A stretch of 64,000 nt of DNA, from positions 4,699 to 68,698 of the forward strand of contig JBDSMH010000196.1 in the NCBI GenBank assembly GCA_039915945.1, read 5' to 3'. This DNA comes from DATLFA01 sp039915945. GTDB taxonomy: Bacteria; Actinomycetota; Acidimicrobiia; Acidimicrobiales; WLNW01. The notes beneath the pieces are model-generated. The model did no database searches. It saw only the letters and a list, made by a program, of their open reading frames with translations, and was not told the origin of the DNA. Shown here one piece after another: positions 1 through 8,436 of this stretch; the first letter of the stretch is position 1; each line of letters starts with the position of its first letter. The translations under genes were made by a program, and so were the position numbers.

Positions 1-1
1 C

Positions 2-1375
2 GCGTTGTCCCGCCTCGGCGCGATCCAGAACCCGATCATCCAGATCTACCGTGATCGTGAAGTCGGTTTCGCTCTCGCGCAGATGCGCAGTGAATTCGTG
101 CTCGTTCCCGGCATGTGGCGCAATTTCGACTATGTGGCCATGGTCGAACGGCTCTCGGCCGATCTGGCGTCGCCGCCGAAGATCATCGTGGCGTACGACT
201 CGTTGCCCGAGGGCGACCCCTCGACCTTGCCACCGCCTCCGGCGGTGCCAGAAATATGGCCACCGCCTCCGGCGGTGCCGCCCAGTAGTGCGGCCGATGC
301 ACCGATCAAGTGGGTGTACTACACGTCGGGTACCACGTCTGATCCGAAAGGTGCGCAACACACCGACGGCACGCTGCTCGCGGGCGGCATCGGCTTGGCG
401 TTGAAGCTCGACATGCAGCCGAGCGATGTCGGTTCGATCGCGTTCCCGTACTCACACATCGGCGGCCCGAACTACGTGGTGATGATGTTGACCCACGGCA
501 TGCCCGCCGTATTGCTCGAAGCGTTCGTGCCGGCCGAAGCAGTCGAGATCTACAAACGCCACGACGTGACCATGGCCGGTGGGTCGACGGCGTTCTACAT
601 CTCGTTCATCAACGAGCAGCGCAAGCAACCCGGCGACAAGATCATTCCCACGTTGCGCATCCTGTCGGGCGGCGGCGCGCCCAAACCACCCGAGCTGTTC
701 CTCGAGGTCGAAACCGAGATCGGGGCCAAGCTGTGCCACGGCTACGGAATGACCGAGTGCCCGATGATCGCGCAGGGGGGCCCACGCGACACCGATGACC
801 AATTGATGTACAGCGAGGGCGGACCCGTCGAAGGATGCGTCATCTCCATCGTCCGCGAAGACGGCTCCTCGGCGGCGCCGAACGAGCTCGGTGAGGTCCG
901 CCTCGCAGGGCCGATGTTGTTGAGGGGCTACCGCGACAGCGCGCTCGATGCCGATGCGTTCGACGCCGACGGACGCTTCCGTACGGGCGACATCGGCTTC
1001 TTGCGGCCCGACGGCTACATCACGCTCACCGGGCGCCTGAAAGACGTCATCATCCGCAAGGGCGAGAACATCAGCGCGAAAGAAGTCGAGGACATCCTCT
1101 ACACGCACCCCAAGGTCGGTGACTGCGCGGTGATCGGCCTCGTCGATCGCGAACGCGGCGAACGCGTGTGTGCGGTCGTCGAGACCGCGCCGGGACAGTC
1201 GGCCCTCACGTTCGCGGAAATGGTCGCCTGGTGCAGGGACGCCGGTCTGATGACGCAGAAGATCCCCGAGCAACTCGAAGTCGTCGAACAGTTGCCGCGC
1301 AATCCCACGTTCAAGATCCTCAAGTTCAAGTTGCGCGACGAGTACAACCAACAGCAGTGGGCGCCGCAGTCATGA
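2..1375 (+). CDS. Class I adenylate-forming acyl-CoA ligase (5' partial)
   Basis: This is an ANL-superfamily ligase that activates a carboxylic acid (probably a fatty or aromatic acid) as acyl-AMP and then acyl-CoA. The reading frame is open to the left edge, and the first residues (ALSRLGAIQNPI) match an internal segment of the family, so roughly 60-80 N-terminal residues lie outside the window. A TTG at base 5 is not the true start. Visible motifs are the P-loop YYTSGTTSDPKG, the A5 region HGYGMTECP, the hinge RTGDIGF..DGYITLTGRLKD and the A10 lysine in PRNPTFKILKFKLR. A proline-rich insert around residues 75-95 is made by an in-frame tandem palindromic repeat (see repeats). Its stop overlaps the next ATG (ATGA), so it is co-transcribed with the SDR. 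The substrate cannot be told from sequence. Confidence 0.9.
   Translation, partial: ALSRLGAIQNPIIQIYRDREVGFALAQMRSEFVLVPGMWRNFDYVAMVERLSADLASPPKIIVAYDSLPEGDPSTLPPPPAVPEIWPPPPAVPPSSAADAPIKWVYYTSGTTSDPKGAQHTDGTLLAGGIGLALKLDMQPSDVGSIAFPYSHIGGPNYVVMMLTHGMPAVLLEAFVPAEAVEIYKRHDVTMAGGSTAFYISFINEQRKQPGDKIIPTLRILSGGGAPKPPELFLEVETEIGAKLCHGYGMTECPMIAQGGPRDTDDQLMYSEGGPVEGCVISIVREDGSSAAPNELGEVRLAGPMLLRGYRDSALDADAFDADGRFRTGDIGFLRPDGYITLTGRLKDVIIRKGENISAKEVEDILYTHPKVGDCAVIGLVDRERGERVCAVVETAPGQSALTFAEMVAWCRDAGLMTQKIPEQLEVVEQLPRNPTFKILKFKLRDEYNQQQWAPQS
229..279 (+). repeat. In-frame tandem palindromic repeat inside ligase gene
   Basis: A 21-bp unit containing the palindrome CACCGCC-TCC-GGCGGTG occurs at 229-249 and again at 259-279. 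The 30-base period keeps the frame and encodes PPPPAVP twice, separated by EIW. It lies in a loop before the P-loop, where insertion would be tolerated. Confidence 0.8.
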
Positions 1376-2223
1376 CCGACCGGTTGCGGGGCAAGACGGC
1401 CATCGTCACTGGCGCCAGCCGCGGCATCGGCGAAGCGATCGCGCGAGGGCTCGCGGCCGACGGCGCACGCGTCGCGTGCGTGGCCCGCACGCGCAACGAA
1501 GGCGACAAACGCGTGGCCGGCTCGCTGCAGGCAACCGTCGCCGCCATCGAGGCGGCGGGGGGTGAGGCGGTGCCGCTCGTTGCCGATTTGCGCGATCTCG
1601 ATGCCTGCGCGCAGGTTGTCGACGAAGCGCGCGCGGCGTTGGGCCCGATCGACATTCTCGTCAACAACGCGGCGTGGACATGGTTCGCTCCCGTCGCCGA
1701 GTTTCCCGTCGACCAGTGGCTGCGCTCGTTCGCCATCAATGTGCACGCGCCGATGGTGCTTTCGCGCGCCGTCCTCGCCGACATGATCCCGCGAGGGTCG
1801 GGGACGATCGTCAACATCTCGTCGGGTTCGGCGCGCGGCCCGGGCCGCGGGCCCTATCCGACACCGCCGATACTGCGCGACGGCGTGCTGTACGGCACCG
1901 AGAAGGCCGCGCTCGAACGATTCAGCCAAGGCCTTGCCGAAGAGCTCTACCCGCACGGCGTCACCGTCGCCGCGCTTTCACCGTCGCAGGTGGTCTTGAC
2001 GGCCGGTGTCCTGTTCCACGAGGCGGTGTTCGATCGCGACGAAGCGCAGACCGAGGCGCCCGAGTTGATGGCCCAGGCCGTCGTGTTGCTGGCGAGCGAG
2101 CCGCTCGACCGTGTCACCGGGCGCGTCTGCTACAGCCAGCAGATCTTGCGTGAATTCGGGTGGCTCGACGGCGGCCGCGGGACGGGCATCGATTCGATCG
2201 GCTCGGGCTACTCGCAGATGTGA
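1372..2223 (+). CDS. Short-chain dehydrogenase/reductase
   Basis: A 283-residue classical SDR that oxidises or reduces a hydroxyl/keto group with NAD(P). The cofactor motif TGASRGIG is near residue 12, the structural NNAA motif is in mid-protein, and the catalytic residues are Ser in NISSGSA and YxxxK in LYGTEK. The ATG overlaps the stop of the upstream ligase by four bases, so the two are translationally coupled and may act on the same acyl substrate. Its 3' end overlaps the convergent CaiB gene by 16 bases. Substrate unknown. Confidence 0.9.
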   Translation: MTDRLRGKTAIVTGASRGIGEAIARGLAADGARVACVARTRNEGDKRVAGSLQATVAAIEAAGGEAVPLVADLRDLDACAQVVDEARAALGPIDILVNNAAWTWFAPVAEFPVDQWLRSFAINVHAPMVLSRAVLADMIPRGSGTIVNISSGSARGPGRGPYPTPPILRDGVLYGTEKAALERFSQGLAEELYPHGVTVAALSPSQVVLTAGVLFHEAVFDRDEAQTEAPELMAQAVVLLASEPLDRVTGRVCYSQQILREFGWLDGGRGTGIDSIGSGYSQM

Positions 2224-3386
2224 GCGGCGCGTAGCTGTTCGATCTCGTCATCGTCGAGACCGAGCATCTCGCGCAGCACCGCCTCGGTGTCGCTGCCGCG
2301 TCGTGCGGCCGTACCCCGCACACCGATCGTGGCGCCGTCACTGCGCCAAGGAGCGGTTGGTACGCGTACACCGGCCTCGACTTCGTGGAACGCGTCGCGT
2401 TCGGTGGCCCAGGCCGTCGTCGACAAGTCGCGGATCGATCGAAGCGGCGCGGTCATGATGCCGGCAGCCTCGAATCGCGCTTCGAGCGTCGCGTAGTCGG
2501 CCACTGTCGACGCCTGTTGCTGAAGGGCTTCGTCGACGAGCGCTCGATTCGTCTCGCGAGATTGGTAGTCCGCGAGGCGCTCGTCGTCGTGCGTCGCGGT
2601 TGCGTCACCACCCATTGCGTCGATGAACCGTTCGAACATGCGCGATCGGTTGCCGACGAGTGTCGCGTAGCTGCCGTCGGCCAACTGCACCACCGGGTGG
2701 TTCCAGATGTCGAAGAGGCGATCGTCGTCGCTGCCGACGCTGTCGACGGCGGCCCAATCGTCGGTGTAGGCAGACACCTCGGCCATCGCGACATCGAGGT
2801 GTTGACCATGACCACTGACGCTGCGTTGGTAGAGCGCGGCGAGAATGGCCGACAACGCGAAGAACCCGGTGTTGAGATCGGCGTGCACGTGCACTTCTTG
2901 TTCGGGGGCGCGTCGGCGCAGCCGTGCCGACAGTTCGAGCAGTCCGGTTTCGGCGTGGATCAATGGCGCGTATGCCCGCCGATGTGCCCACGGACCACTT
3001 TGTCCCCATCCGCTGATCGAGCAGTAGATCAATCGATTGTTGCGCTCGCGTAGCTCGCGAGCGCCCAAACCACGCTTGTCGAGCACGCCGGGACGAAAAT
3101 TCTCGATGAGCACGTCGACGCGCTCGGCCAGCCGGGCCACCAGCGCCGCGGCAGTGGGATCGCGGAGGTCGAGGCAGACGTTGCGCTTGCCCGCGTTCAA
3201 CTGCGTGAAATACACGGATTGACCGCCGACTTCGGGGGTGACGATGCGGGTCGTATCGCCCGAGGGTCGTTCGACCTTGACGACATCGGCACCCAGATCG
3301 GCCAGCATGCGCCCGACGATGGGCCCGGCCACGACCTCGGACAGATCGAGCACTCGGATGCCGGCTAGCGGCCGGGGCTCAGCCAT
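2208..3386 (-). CDS. CaiB/BaiF family CoA-transferase (class III)
   Basis: A 392-residue formyl-CoA transferase/CaiB family protein. It moves CoA between a donor acyl-CoA and a carboxylic acid, or acts as an alpha-methylacyl-CoA racemase relative. It begins with the family hallmark LAGIRVLDLSEVVAGP and GADVVKVERPSGD, followed by LNAGKRNVCLDL and ENFRPGVLDKRGLG; the catalytic-Asp region is present. It converges on and overlaps the SDR gene. The start is ATG at 3386. A TAAAAT hexamer sits six bases upstream with no Shine-Dalgarno sequence, so the transcript may be leaderless. Substrate unknown; steroid or branched-chain acyl-CoA would fit the general gene content. Confidence 0.9.
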   Translation of the reverse strand: MAEPRPLAGIRVLDLSEVVAGPIVGRMLADLGADVVKVERPSGDTTRIVTPEVGGQSVYFTQLNAGKRNVCLDLRDPTAAALVARLAERVDVLIENFRPGVLDKRGLGARELRERNNRLIYCSISGWGQSGPWAHRRAYAPLIHAETGLLELSARLRRRAPEQEVHVHADLNTGFFALSAILAALYQRSVSGHGQHLDVAMAEVSAYTDDWAAVDSVGSDDDRLFDIWNHPVVQLADGSYATLVGNRSRMFERFIDAMGGDATATHDDERLADYQSRETNRALVDEALQQQASTVADYATLEARFEAAGIMTAPLRSIRDLSTTAWATERDAFHEVEAGVRVPTAPWRSDGATIGVRGTAARRGSDTEAVLREMLGLDDDEIEQLRAAHICE

Positions 3387-3392
3387 CGGCGG

Positions 3393-3398
3393 ATTTTA
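3393..3398 (-). promoter_or_regulatory. Candidate -10 box of CaiB gene (leaderless)
   Basis: TAAAAT on the minus strand, six bases before the ATG at 3386. No ribosome-binding site lies between, so transcription would begin at or next to the start codon. Confidence 0.45.
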
Positions 3399-3482
3399 GG
3401 CTGGCGATTAAACCTTGGCCTAATAGTTGCGTCTTTGTGAATAGCGGGGCGATTCACGAAATGAGGCGCTAGAAAGCGTGTC

Positions 3483-4565
3483 ATGCGCTCCGCCCCTCTC
3501 TCCGCCATCGTGCTCGCTGCCGGTGACGGCAGACGCATGCGCTCCACGCGTCCAAAGCCGCTGCATGTGTTGTGCGGCAAGACCATGTTGCACTACGTCC
3601 TCGACTCGTTGTCCGAGTGCAAGCTCGAGCGCGTCGTGGTCGTCGTCGGCAGCACGGGTGATCAAGTCGAAAAGAAACTGCGCGAACAAAACTCGGTTCA
3701 CTACATCGAGTACGTCGAACAGGCTCGTGCCCTCGGCACCGGCGACGCAGCGGCCACTGCATTGTCGGCCTTTGCCGGTGACGACGACCTCGACGATCCC
3801 GATGTACTCGTCCTGCCCGGCGACACACCGTTGTTGCAGGCATCCACGGTGGCAGCACTTGCCGAAGAACACGATCGGCTCGGCGCGGCGGTAACCATCC
3901 TCACTGCCCGTCCTGCGCTACCCGACGGGTTCGCGCGGGTGCGCCGGGTCAAAGATCGCGTCGCGTCACTCGTCGATCACGACGAAGCCACCGATGACGA
4001 GCGTGCGATCACCGAAGTCTCCACCGGTGTGTATTGCTTTCGCCGCAGCCTGCTCGCCCCGGCGCTGCGTCGCGTCGCGGCGCGTAGTCGCACCGGCGAG
4101 CGCTACCTCTCCGACGTGGTCGCGGTGTTGGCCGAGACCGGCCACTTGGTGGCGACCCTCGAGGCCGATGACCCGACCGAGGTCATGGGCGTCAACGACA
4201 GGGTGCAACTCGCGCAGGCCGAGGCCGAGCTGCGCCGCCGCACCAACCTGCGCTGGTTGCGCCGCGGTGTGACGATGATCGATCCTGATCGCACCTACAT
4301 CGACACCACTGTCCACATCGGCGCGGATGTCACCCTGTTCCCCGGCACCTTGCTGCAGGGCCGCACCGTCATCGGTGAGGGCAGCGAGATCGGCCCCGAC
4401 GCCCGGCTCGTCGACTGCGTGGTCGGCCGCCGTTGCCGTATCGAGAACGCTGTGGGCCGCCTGGCCGAGGTGGGCGACGACGCCCAAGTCGGGCCCTACG
4501 CGTCCTTGGCGCCGGGTGCTCACCTGATCGCGGGACAAGTAACCGGACCGTTCTACACTGCATGA
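3483..4565 (+). CDS. glmU: GlmU-like UDP-GlcNAc pyrophosphorylase, C-terminally truncated
   Basis: The N-terminal uridylyltransferase domain makes UDP-GlcNAc from GlcNAc-1-phosphate and UTP for peptidoglycan synthesis. It is intact: LAAGDGRRMRST with RPKPLH (residues 11-28), LGTGDAA, and LPGDTPLL for the metal site. The left-handed beta-helix begins around residue 260 but stops at residue 360 (full GlmU is about 450-460), just after the segment PYASLAPGA. The acetyltransferase active-site residues (the region of E. coli Lys351, His363, Tyr366, Asn377) are therefore absent. Only 33 bases separate the stop from prs, so there is no displaced remainder. The ATG is preceded by an AGAAAG Shine-Dalgarno-like stretch. 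Gene order glmU-prs is typical of actinobacteria. Confidence 0.9.
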   Translation: MRSAPLSAIVLAAGDGRRMRSTRPKPLHVLCGKTMLHYVLDSLSECKLERVVVVVGSTGDQVEKKLREQNSVHYIEYVEQARALGTGDAAATALSAFAGDDDLDDPDVLVLPGDTPLLQASTVAALAEEHDRLGAAVTILTARPALPDGFARVRRVKDRVASLVDHDEATDDERAITEVSTGVYCFRRSLLAPALRRVAARSRTGERYLSDVVAVLAETGHLVATLEADDPTEVMGVNDRVQLAQAEAELRRRTNLRWLRRGVTMIDPDRTYIDTTVHIGADVTLFPGTLLQGRTVIGEGSEIGPDARLVDCVVGRRCRIENAVGRLAEVGDDAQVGPYASLAPGAHLIAGQVTGPFYTA

Positions 4566-4598
4566 CGCCCAGGTAGGGGCGCGAGAGCGAGGGCACGC

Positions 4599-5579
4599 AT
4601 GGAAATAGTGACGCGCAAGCACCTGTACCTGGTATCCGGTCGCGTGTCGCGCCCGCTCGCCGAGGAGATCGCGTACGAGCTCGATGTCACGCTCGGCGAA
4701 CCCAACCTCGGCGAGTTCGCCAACGGCGAGATCAATTGTCGCTTCAACGAATCGATACGCGGCACCGACGTGTTCATCGTGCAGACCCACGCTGCGGCCG
4801 AGGGACGATCGATCAACGACGCGATCTGGGAACAACTGATCATGGTCGACGCCGCGAAGCGCGCCTCGGCCAAGCGCATCACGGTGATCTGTCCCTTCTA
4901 CGGCTACGCCCGCCAAGACCGCAAGGCTTCGGGCCGTGAGCCGATCACCGCGCGGCTGCTCGCCGACATGTTCGAAGCTGCTGGCGCCAAGCGGATGGTC
5001 AGCGTCGACCTGCACTCGGGCCAGATCCAGGGCTTCTTCAACGGGCCCGTCGATCACCTCACCGCAATGCCCGTCATCCTCGACACGCTCGCCGAATACG
5101 GCGAGGACATCGTGATGGTCTCGCCCGACACCGGTCGAGTGAAGGTCGCCGAGAAGTACGCACAAGCGCTGCACTGCGACCTCGCGTTCGTCTACAAGGC
5201 TCGTCGCAAAGATCAAAAGAACGTCGTCGAGGCCAAAGAGGTCATCGGTGACGTCAAAGGCCGCACCTGCGTGCTGATCGACGACATGATCGACACCGGC
5301 GGCACCATCGTCGCCGCCGCCGAACTGCTCGCGGAGCGCGGTGCCGAGCGGGTCATCGCCGCCTGCACGCATGGTGTCTTCTCCGGTCCGGCTATCGATC
5401 GCATCAAGAACTCGGTGATCGAGCGGGTCGTGTGCACGAACACGCTTCCGCTCGAGCCCGAAAAGCAGATCGACAAGATCGAGCAACTCTCCGTGGCGCC
5501 GATCATCGGACGGGCCATCGACGCCGTCTTCCGCGACGAGAGCGTGAGCGAGATCTTCGATGGCAACAACCTGAGCTGA
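4599..5579 (+). CDS. prs: Ribose-phosphate pyrophosphokinase (PRPP synthetase)
   Basis: A cytosolic 326-residue enzyme that makes PRPP from ribose-5-phosphate and ATP for nucleotide, His and Trp synthesis. Family motifs are FANGEINCRFNESIRG near the start, the ATP-site PFYGYARQDRKASGREPI, the Mg-binding SVDLHSGQIQGFF, and the PRPP loop CVLIDDMIDTGGT (residues about 224-236). The length is normal for class I. ATG 4599 follows a GAGGG ribosome-binding site. The stop TGA shares its last base with the ATG of the alanine dehydrogenase gene. Confidence 0.98.
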   Translation: MEIVTRKHLYLVSGRVSRPLAEEIAYELDVTLGEPNLGEFANGEINCRFNESIRGTDVFIVQTHAAAEGRSINDAIWEQLIMVDAAKRASAKRITVICPFYGYARQDRKASGREPITARLLADMFEAAGAKRMVSVDLHSGQIQGFFNGPVDHLTAMPVILDTLAEYGEDIVMVSPDTGRVKVAEKYAQALHCDLAFVYKARRKDQKNVVEAKEVIGDVKGRTCVLIDDMIDTGGTIVAAAELLAERGAERVIAACTHGVFSGPAIDRIKNSVIERVVCTNTLPLEPEKQIDKIEQLSVAPIIGRAIDAVFRDESVSEIFDGNNLS

Positions 5580-6682
5580 TGGCCGTCGTCGGCGTTCCCA
5601 CCGAGATCAAGACCGACGAGAACCGTATTGCCATCACGCCGGCAGGCGTACACGAACTCACCCTCAGCGGGCACACGGTGCTCGTCGAGGCCGGCGCCGG
5701 CCTCGGCTCGGCGTTCACCGACGACGACTACCGCGCCGCCGGCGCCACCATCGTGCCCACGGCGGCCGACGCGTGGGGCGCACACATCGTCTGCAAGGTG
5801 AAAGAGCCACAAGAGAGCGAGCTCGGCTTCCTGCGCCCCGATCTCGTGTTGTTCACCTACCTCCATCTCGCCGCGTACCCGGCGGTCGCCACCGCGCTCG
5901 AGCGGTCGGGCTGCACCGCCATCGCGTACGAGACGGTGCAAGACGACCAGGGCCGGCTGCCATTGCTCGCCCCGATGAGTGAGATTGCCGGGCGTGTCGC
6001 GCCGCAAGTGGGCGCGTACTTCCTCGAGCGCAGCAACGGCGGTAGAGGGTTGCTGCTCGGCGGTGCCCCCGGTGTCGAGCGGGGCAAAGTCGTGGTCATC
6101 GGCGCCGGCATGGCCGGACAAAACGCCGCGCTCATCGCCCGGGGCCTCGAGGCCGACGTCACGATCTTCGACACCAACCTCGACAAGTTGCGCTTCATCG
6201 ATTCGATCCACCGCGGCGCGATCAAGACGCGTATGAGCAACCTGCTCGACGTCGCGACCGAGGTGGTCAACGCCGATCTCGTGATCGGCGCGGTGCTGGT
6301 GCCGGGCGGTCTCGCGCCGAAGGTCGTCACGCGCGAGTTGGTCGGGCGCATGAAGCAAGGCGCGGTGATGGTCGACATCTCTATCGATCAGGGTGGCTGC
6401 TTCGAGACCTCGCACGAAACCAAGCACAGCGATCCCGTGTACACCGTCGATGGCGTCTTGCACTACGCCGTCGGCAACATCCCCGGCGCGGTACCGCGCA
6501 CGTCGACCATAGCGCTCACCAACGTGACGCTTCCGTTCGTACATGTGCTCGCCGACCGCGGAGTCGACGGTGCCATCGAGCGCCGACCCGAGTTGGCCTC
6601 CGGCATCAACGTGCGCGGCGGGATCATCGTGCACCCCGCGGTCAAAGCCGCATTGTCTGGTGCGGCTGCGCCGCAACACTAG
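5579..6682 (+). CDS. ald: Alanine dehydrogenase
   Basis: A 367-residue AlaDH/PNT-family enzyme interconverting L-alanine and pyruvate plus ammonia with NAD. It opens with the family signature (VPTEIKTDENRIAITPAGV), has the substrate Lys in KVKEPQESE and His in FTYLHLA, and a Rossmann fold at VIGAGMAGQNAALIARGL. The block LLAPMSEIAGR...LLGGAPGV separates Ald from transhydrogenase alpha subunits. It is directly coupled to prs (TGATG). The last six codons and the stop are formed by the first copy of a palindromic repeat that recurs downstream, so the C-terminus GAAAPQH may be repeat-derived rather than ancestral. Confidence 0.93.
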   Translation: MAVVGVPTEIKTDENRIAITPAGVHELTLSGHTVLVEAGAGLGSAFTDDDYRAAGATIVPTAADAWGAHIVCKVKEPQESELGFLRPDLVLFTYLHLAAYPAVATALERSGCTAIAYETVQDDQGRLPLLAPMSEIAGRVAPQVGAYFLERSNGGRGLLLGGAPGVERGKVVVIGAGMAGQNAALIARGLEADVTIFDTNLDKLRFIDSIHRGAIKTRMSNLLDVATEVVNADLVIGAVLVPGGLAPKVVTRELVGRMKQGAVMVDISIDQGGCFETSHETKHSDPVYTVDGVLHYAVGNIPGAVPRTSTIALTNVTLPFVHVLADRGVDGAIERRPELASGINVRGGIIVHPAVKAALSGAAAPQH

Positions 6683-6802
6683 GCGTCTACCTGGTGCGGC
6701 TGCGCCGCAACGCTCGGCGGCTGCGCCGCGGAGGGATATCGTGGGTCTCGTTCCAAATCCCGTGTGGCGAAGCCGCACCAGTCCGTTGCGGCGGAGCCGC
6801 AC
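6657..6802 (+). repeat. Cluster of REP-like GC palindromes downstream of ald
   Basis: A 21-bp unit with the core TGCGGC-TGC-GCCGCA occurs at 6657-6677 and identically at 6691-6711. Degenerate or inverted relatives follow at 6715-6731 (GGCGGCTGCGCCGC), 6763-6779 (GTGTGGC-GAA-GCCGCAC) and 6785-6802 (inverted orientation, GTTGCGGC-GGA-GCCGCAC). Each can fold into a short hairpin. The cluster fills the ald-LLM gap and supplies the ald stop codon. Confidence 0.75.
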
Positions 6803-6814
6803 AAGAAGGTACCG

Positions 6815-7696
6815 ATGAAGTTCTGGGCGTCGACGGCGTTCATGCACAGCGACGAGTTGATCGATCTGTCTCGTCTACTCGACGAAGCCGGCTACCACGG
6901 CGTCACCGTGAGCGATCACGTGTGTTACCCGCGTGAGCTCAAGTCGCCGTACCCGTACTCACCGCACGAGGACGGCCGACCGATCTGGGAGCCCGAGGTG
7001 TCGTGGCCGGATACGTGGGTGATGATCGGCGCGATGATCGGTGCGACGAAGAACCTGCACTTCTCGAACAGCGTGTACATCGCCGGCAATCGTCCGCTGT
7101 TGGTGGTGGCGAAACAGGTCGGCACCGCCGCGGTGCTGTCGCGCAACCGCGTGGAGTTCGGGGTCGGTGCGGGCTGGATGCGCGAGGAGTTCGACCTCAA
7201 CGGGCAGGACTGGGACAACCGCGGCAAGCGCCTCAACGAGATGATCAGGGCACTGCGCGAGCTGTTGAAGCCCGGTTGGGTCGAGTGGCACGGCGACTAC
7301 TACGACATCCCGTCGATGATGCTCGGCCCCGCGCCCACCGCACCCGTACCGATCTACTGCGGGGGCCACAGCGACGCGGCCCTCAAGCGGGCGGCGCGCG
7401 ATTGCGACGGCTGGATCGGCAACGCGTATCCGTGGGACCAGGCGGTGCACTACATCGGCAAGCTGAAGGGGTATCTGCGGGACTTCGGGCGGGAGAACGA
7501 CCCGTTCGAGATCATCATCGGCTTCTATGCCCAGCCCAGCCTCGATCTGTATCGCCGGGCCGCCGACGAGTTGGGGGTCACCGGCACCTTGTGCAAGCCG
7601 TGGGCCGGCATCCAGAGCGCCCCCGGCCAATCCGCCGAGATCTACCGGGATTCGATCAACCGCTTCGCCGACGAGATCGTCTCCCCGCTCCGCTGA
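6815..7696 (+). CDS. LLM-class (luciferase-like) F420-dependent oxidoreductase
   Basis: A 293-residue bacterial-luciferase-fold protein of the kind that uses F420 or FMN. The TIM-barrel features are FMHSDELIDLSRLLDEAGYHGVTVSDH at the N-terminus (described here as a 27-residue segment from residue 9), GVGAGWMREEF near 120, and PIYCGGHSDAALKRAAR near 185, the usual phosphate-binding stretch. An in-frame start further upstream would translate the palindromic repeat cluster, so ATG 6815 is preferred (MKFWASTAFMHS). It is a single gene between the ald repeats and rplY. Cofactor and substrate are inferred from family only. Confidence 0.85.
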   Translation: MKFWASTAFMHSDELIDLSRLLDEAGYHGVTVSDHVCYPRELKSPYPYSPHEDGRPIWEPEVSWPDTWVMIGAMIGATKNLHFSNSVYIAGNRPLLVVAKQVGTAAVLSRNRVEFGVGAGWMREEFDLNGQDWDNRGKRLNEMIRALRELLKPGWVEWHGDYYDIPSMMLGPAPTAPVPIYCGGHSDAALKRAARDCDGWIGNAYPWDQAVHYIGKLKGYLRDFGRENDPFEIIIGFYAQPSLDLYRRAADELGVTGTLCKPWAGIQSAPGQSAEIYRDSINRFADEIVSPLR

Positions 7697-7724
7697 TTGT
7701 CTCCCCGGCTCAGCCGGGTACACT
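7697..7724 (+). promoter_or_regulatory. Candidate rplY promoter (-35 TTGTCT, -10 TACACT)
   Basis: TTGTCT at 7697-7702 and TACACT at 7719-7724 are separated by 16 bases, about 62 bases before the rplY ATG. A palindrome CCCGG-CTCAG-CCGGG (7704-7718) fills the spacer and could act as an operator or as a weak terminator of the LLM gene. Confidence 0.4.
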
Positions 7725-7786
7725 GGCGGGCCGCCAATTGTTGGCGTGATCGATCGGCGGTGCCGCCGTGCCAGGGAGCAATTGCC

Positions 7787-8413
7787 ATGAGTGAAGACCT
7801 CGTTCTCGTCGCGGAGACCGGGCGTGAGACCGGCACTCGACCGAGCCGCCGCATTCGCCGCGAGGGCAATGTGCCCGCCACTCTCTACGGGCTCGGCAAA
7901 GATGCCGAGACCATCGCCGTGGCCTGGCGTGAGTTGCGTCGCGTGCTCACCACCGACGCCGGCGTCAACGCATTCATCCACCTCGAGGTCGACGGGCAGC
8001 GCCAAGCGACGCTCGTCAAAGAGATCCAACGCCACCCGGTGCGCCGCGACGTCATCCACGTCGACTTCCTGCGGGTCGATCCCAAGAAGACCCTCGACGT
8101 CGAAGTGACCATCGAGCTCGTCGGCGAAGCCGAAGGCGTCACGCGCGCCGGTGGCATCGTGCAGCAGCTCCTCCACTCGCTGATTGTCTCGACCCGGCCG
8201 GACAACATCCCCAACTCGCTCGAGCTCGACGTCTCCGAGATGACCCTCGATGGCGATCTCCGGGTGCGCGATCTCGTATTGCCGGCCGGTGTTACAACCG
8301 AAACCGACCCCGACGAGGTCGTGGCGCAGGGCCTCATCACGAGCGCCGGCGCCTCCGCCGACACCGAGGGCGAAACCGGCGAGGCCACCCCGACCGAATC
8401 AGCCGAGAGCTGA
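7787..8413 (+). CDS. rplY: 50S ribosomal protein L25/general stress protein Ctc
   Basis: A 208-residue long-form L25 (TL5/Ctc type) that binds 5S rRNA. Recognisable parts are the N-terminal TRPSRRIRREGNVPATLYG, the RNA-binding region ending in HPVRRDVIHVDFLRVD, and a C-terminal beta domain followed by an acidic Thr/Glu tail. The ATG follows AGGGAGCAATTGCC. It precedes pth by 23 bases. The rplY-pth-mfd order matches other actinobacteria. Confidence 0.95.
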   Translation: MSEDLVLVAETGRETGTRPSRRIRREGNVPATLYGLGKDAETIAVAWRELRRVLTTDAGVNAFIHLEVDGQRQATLVKEIQRHPVRRDVIHVDFLRVDPKKTLDVEVTIELVGEAEGVTRAGGIVQQLLHSLIVSTRPDNIPNSLELDVSEMTLDGDLRVRDLVLPAGVTTETDPDEVVAQGLITSAGASADTEGETGEATPTESAES

Positions 8414-8436
8414 TTCTCCGTCGTTCCCGATCGCCG

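Noticed and set aside
3966..5486. Long minus-strand frames opposite glmU-prs and other genes
   Set aside because: High-GC shadow frames with His/Arg/Asp-rich composition; the plus-strand genes are clear.
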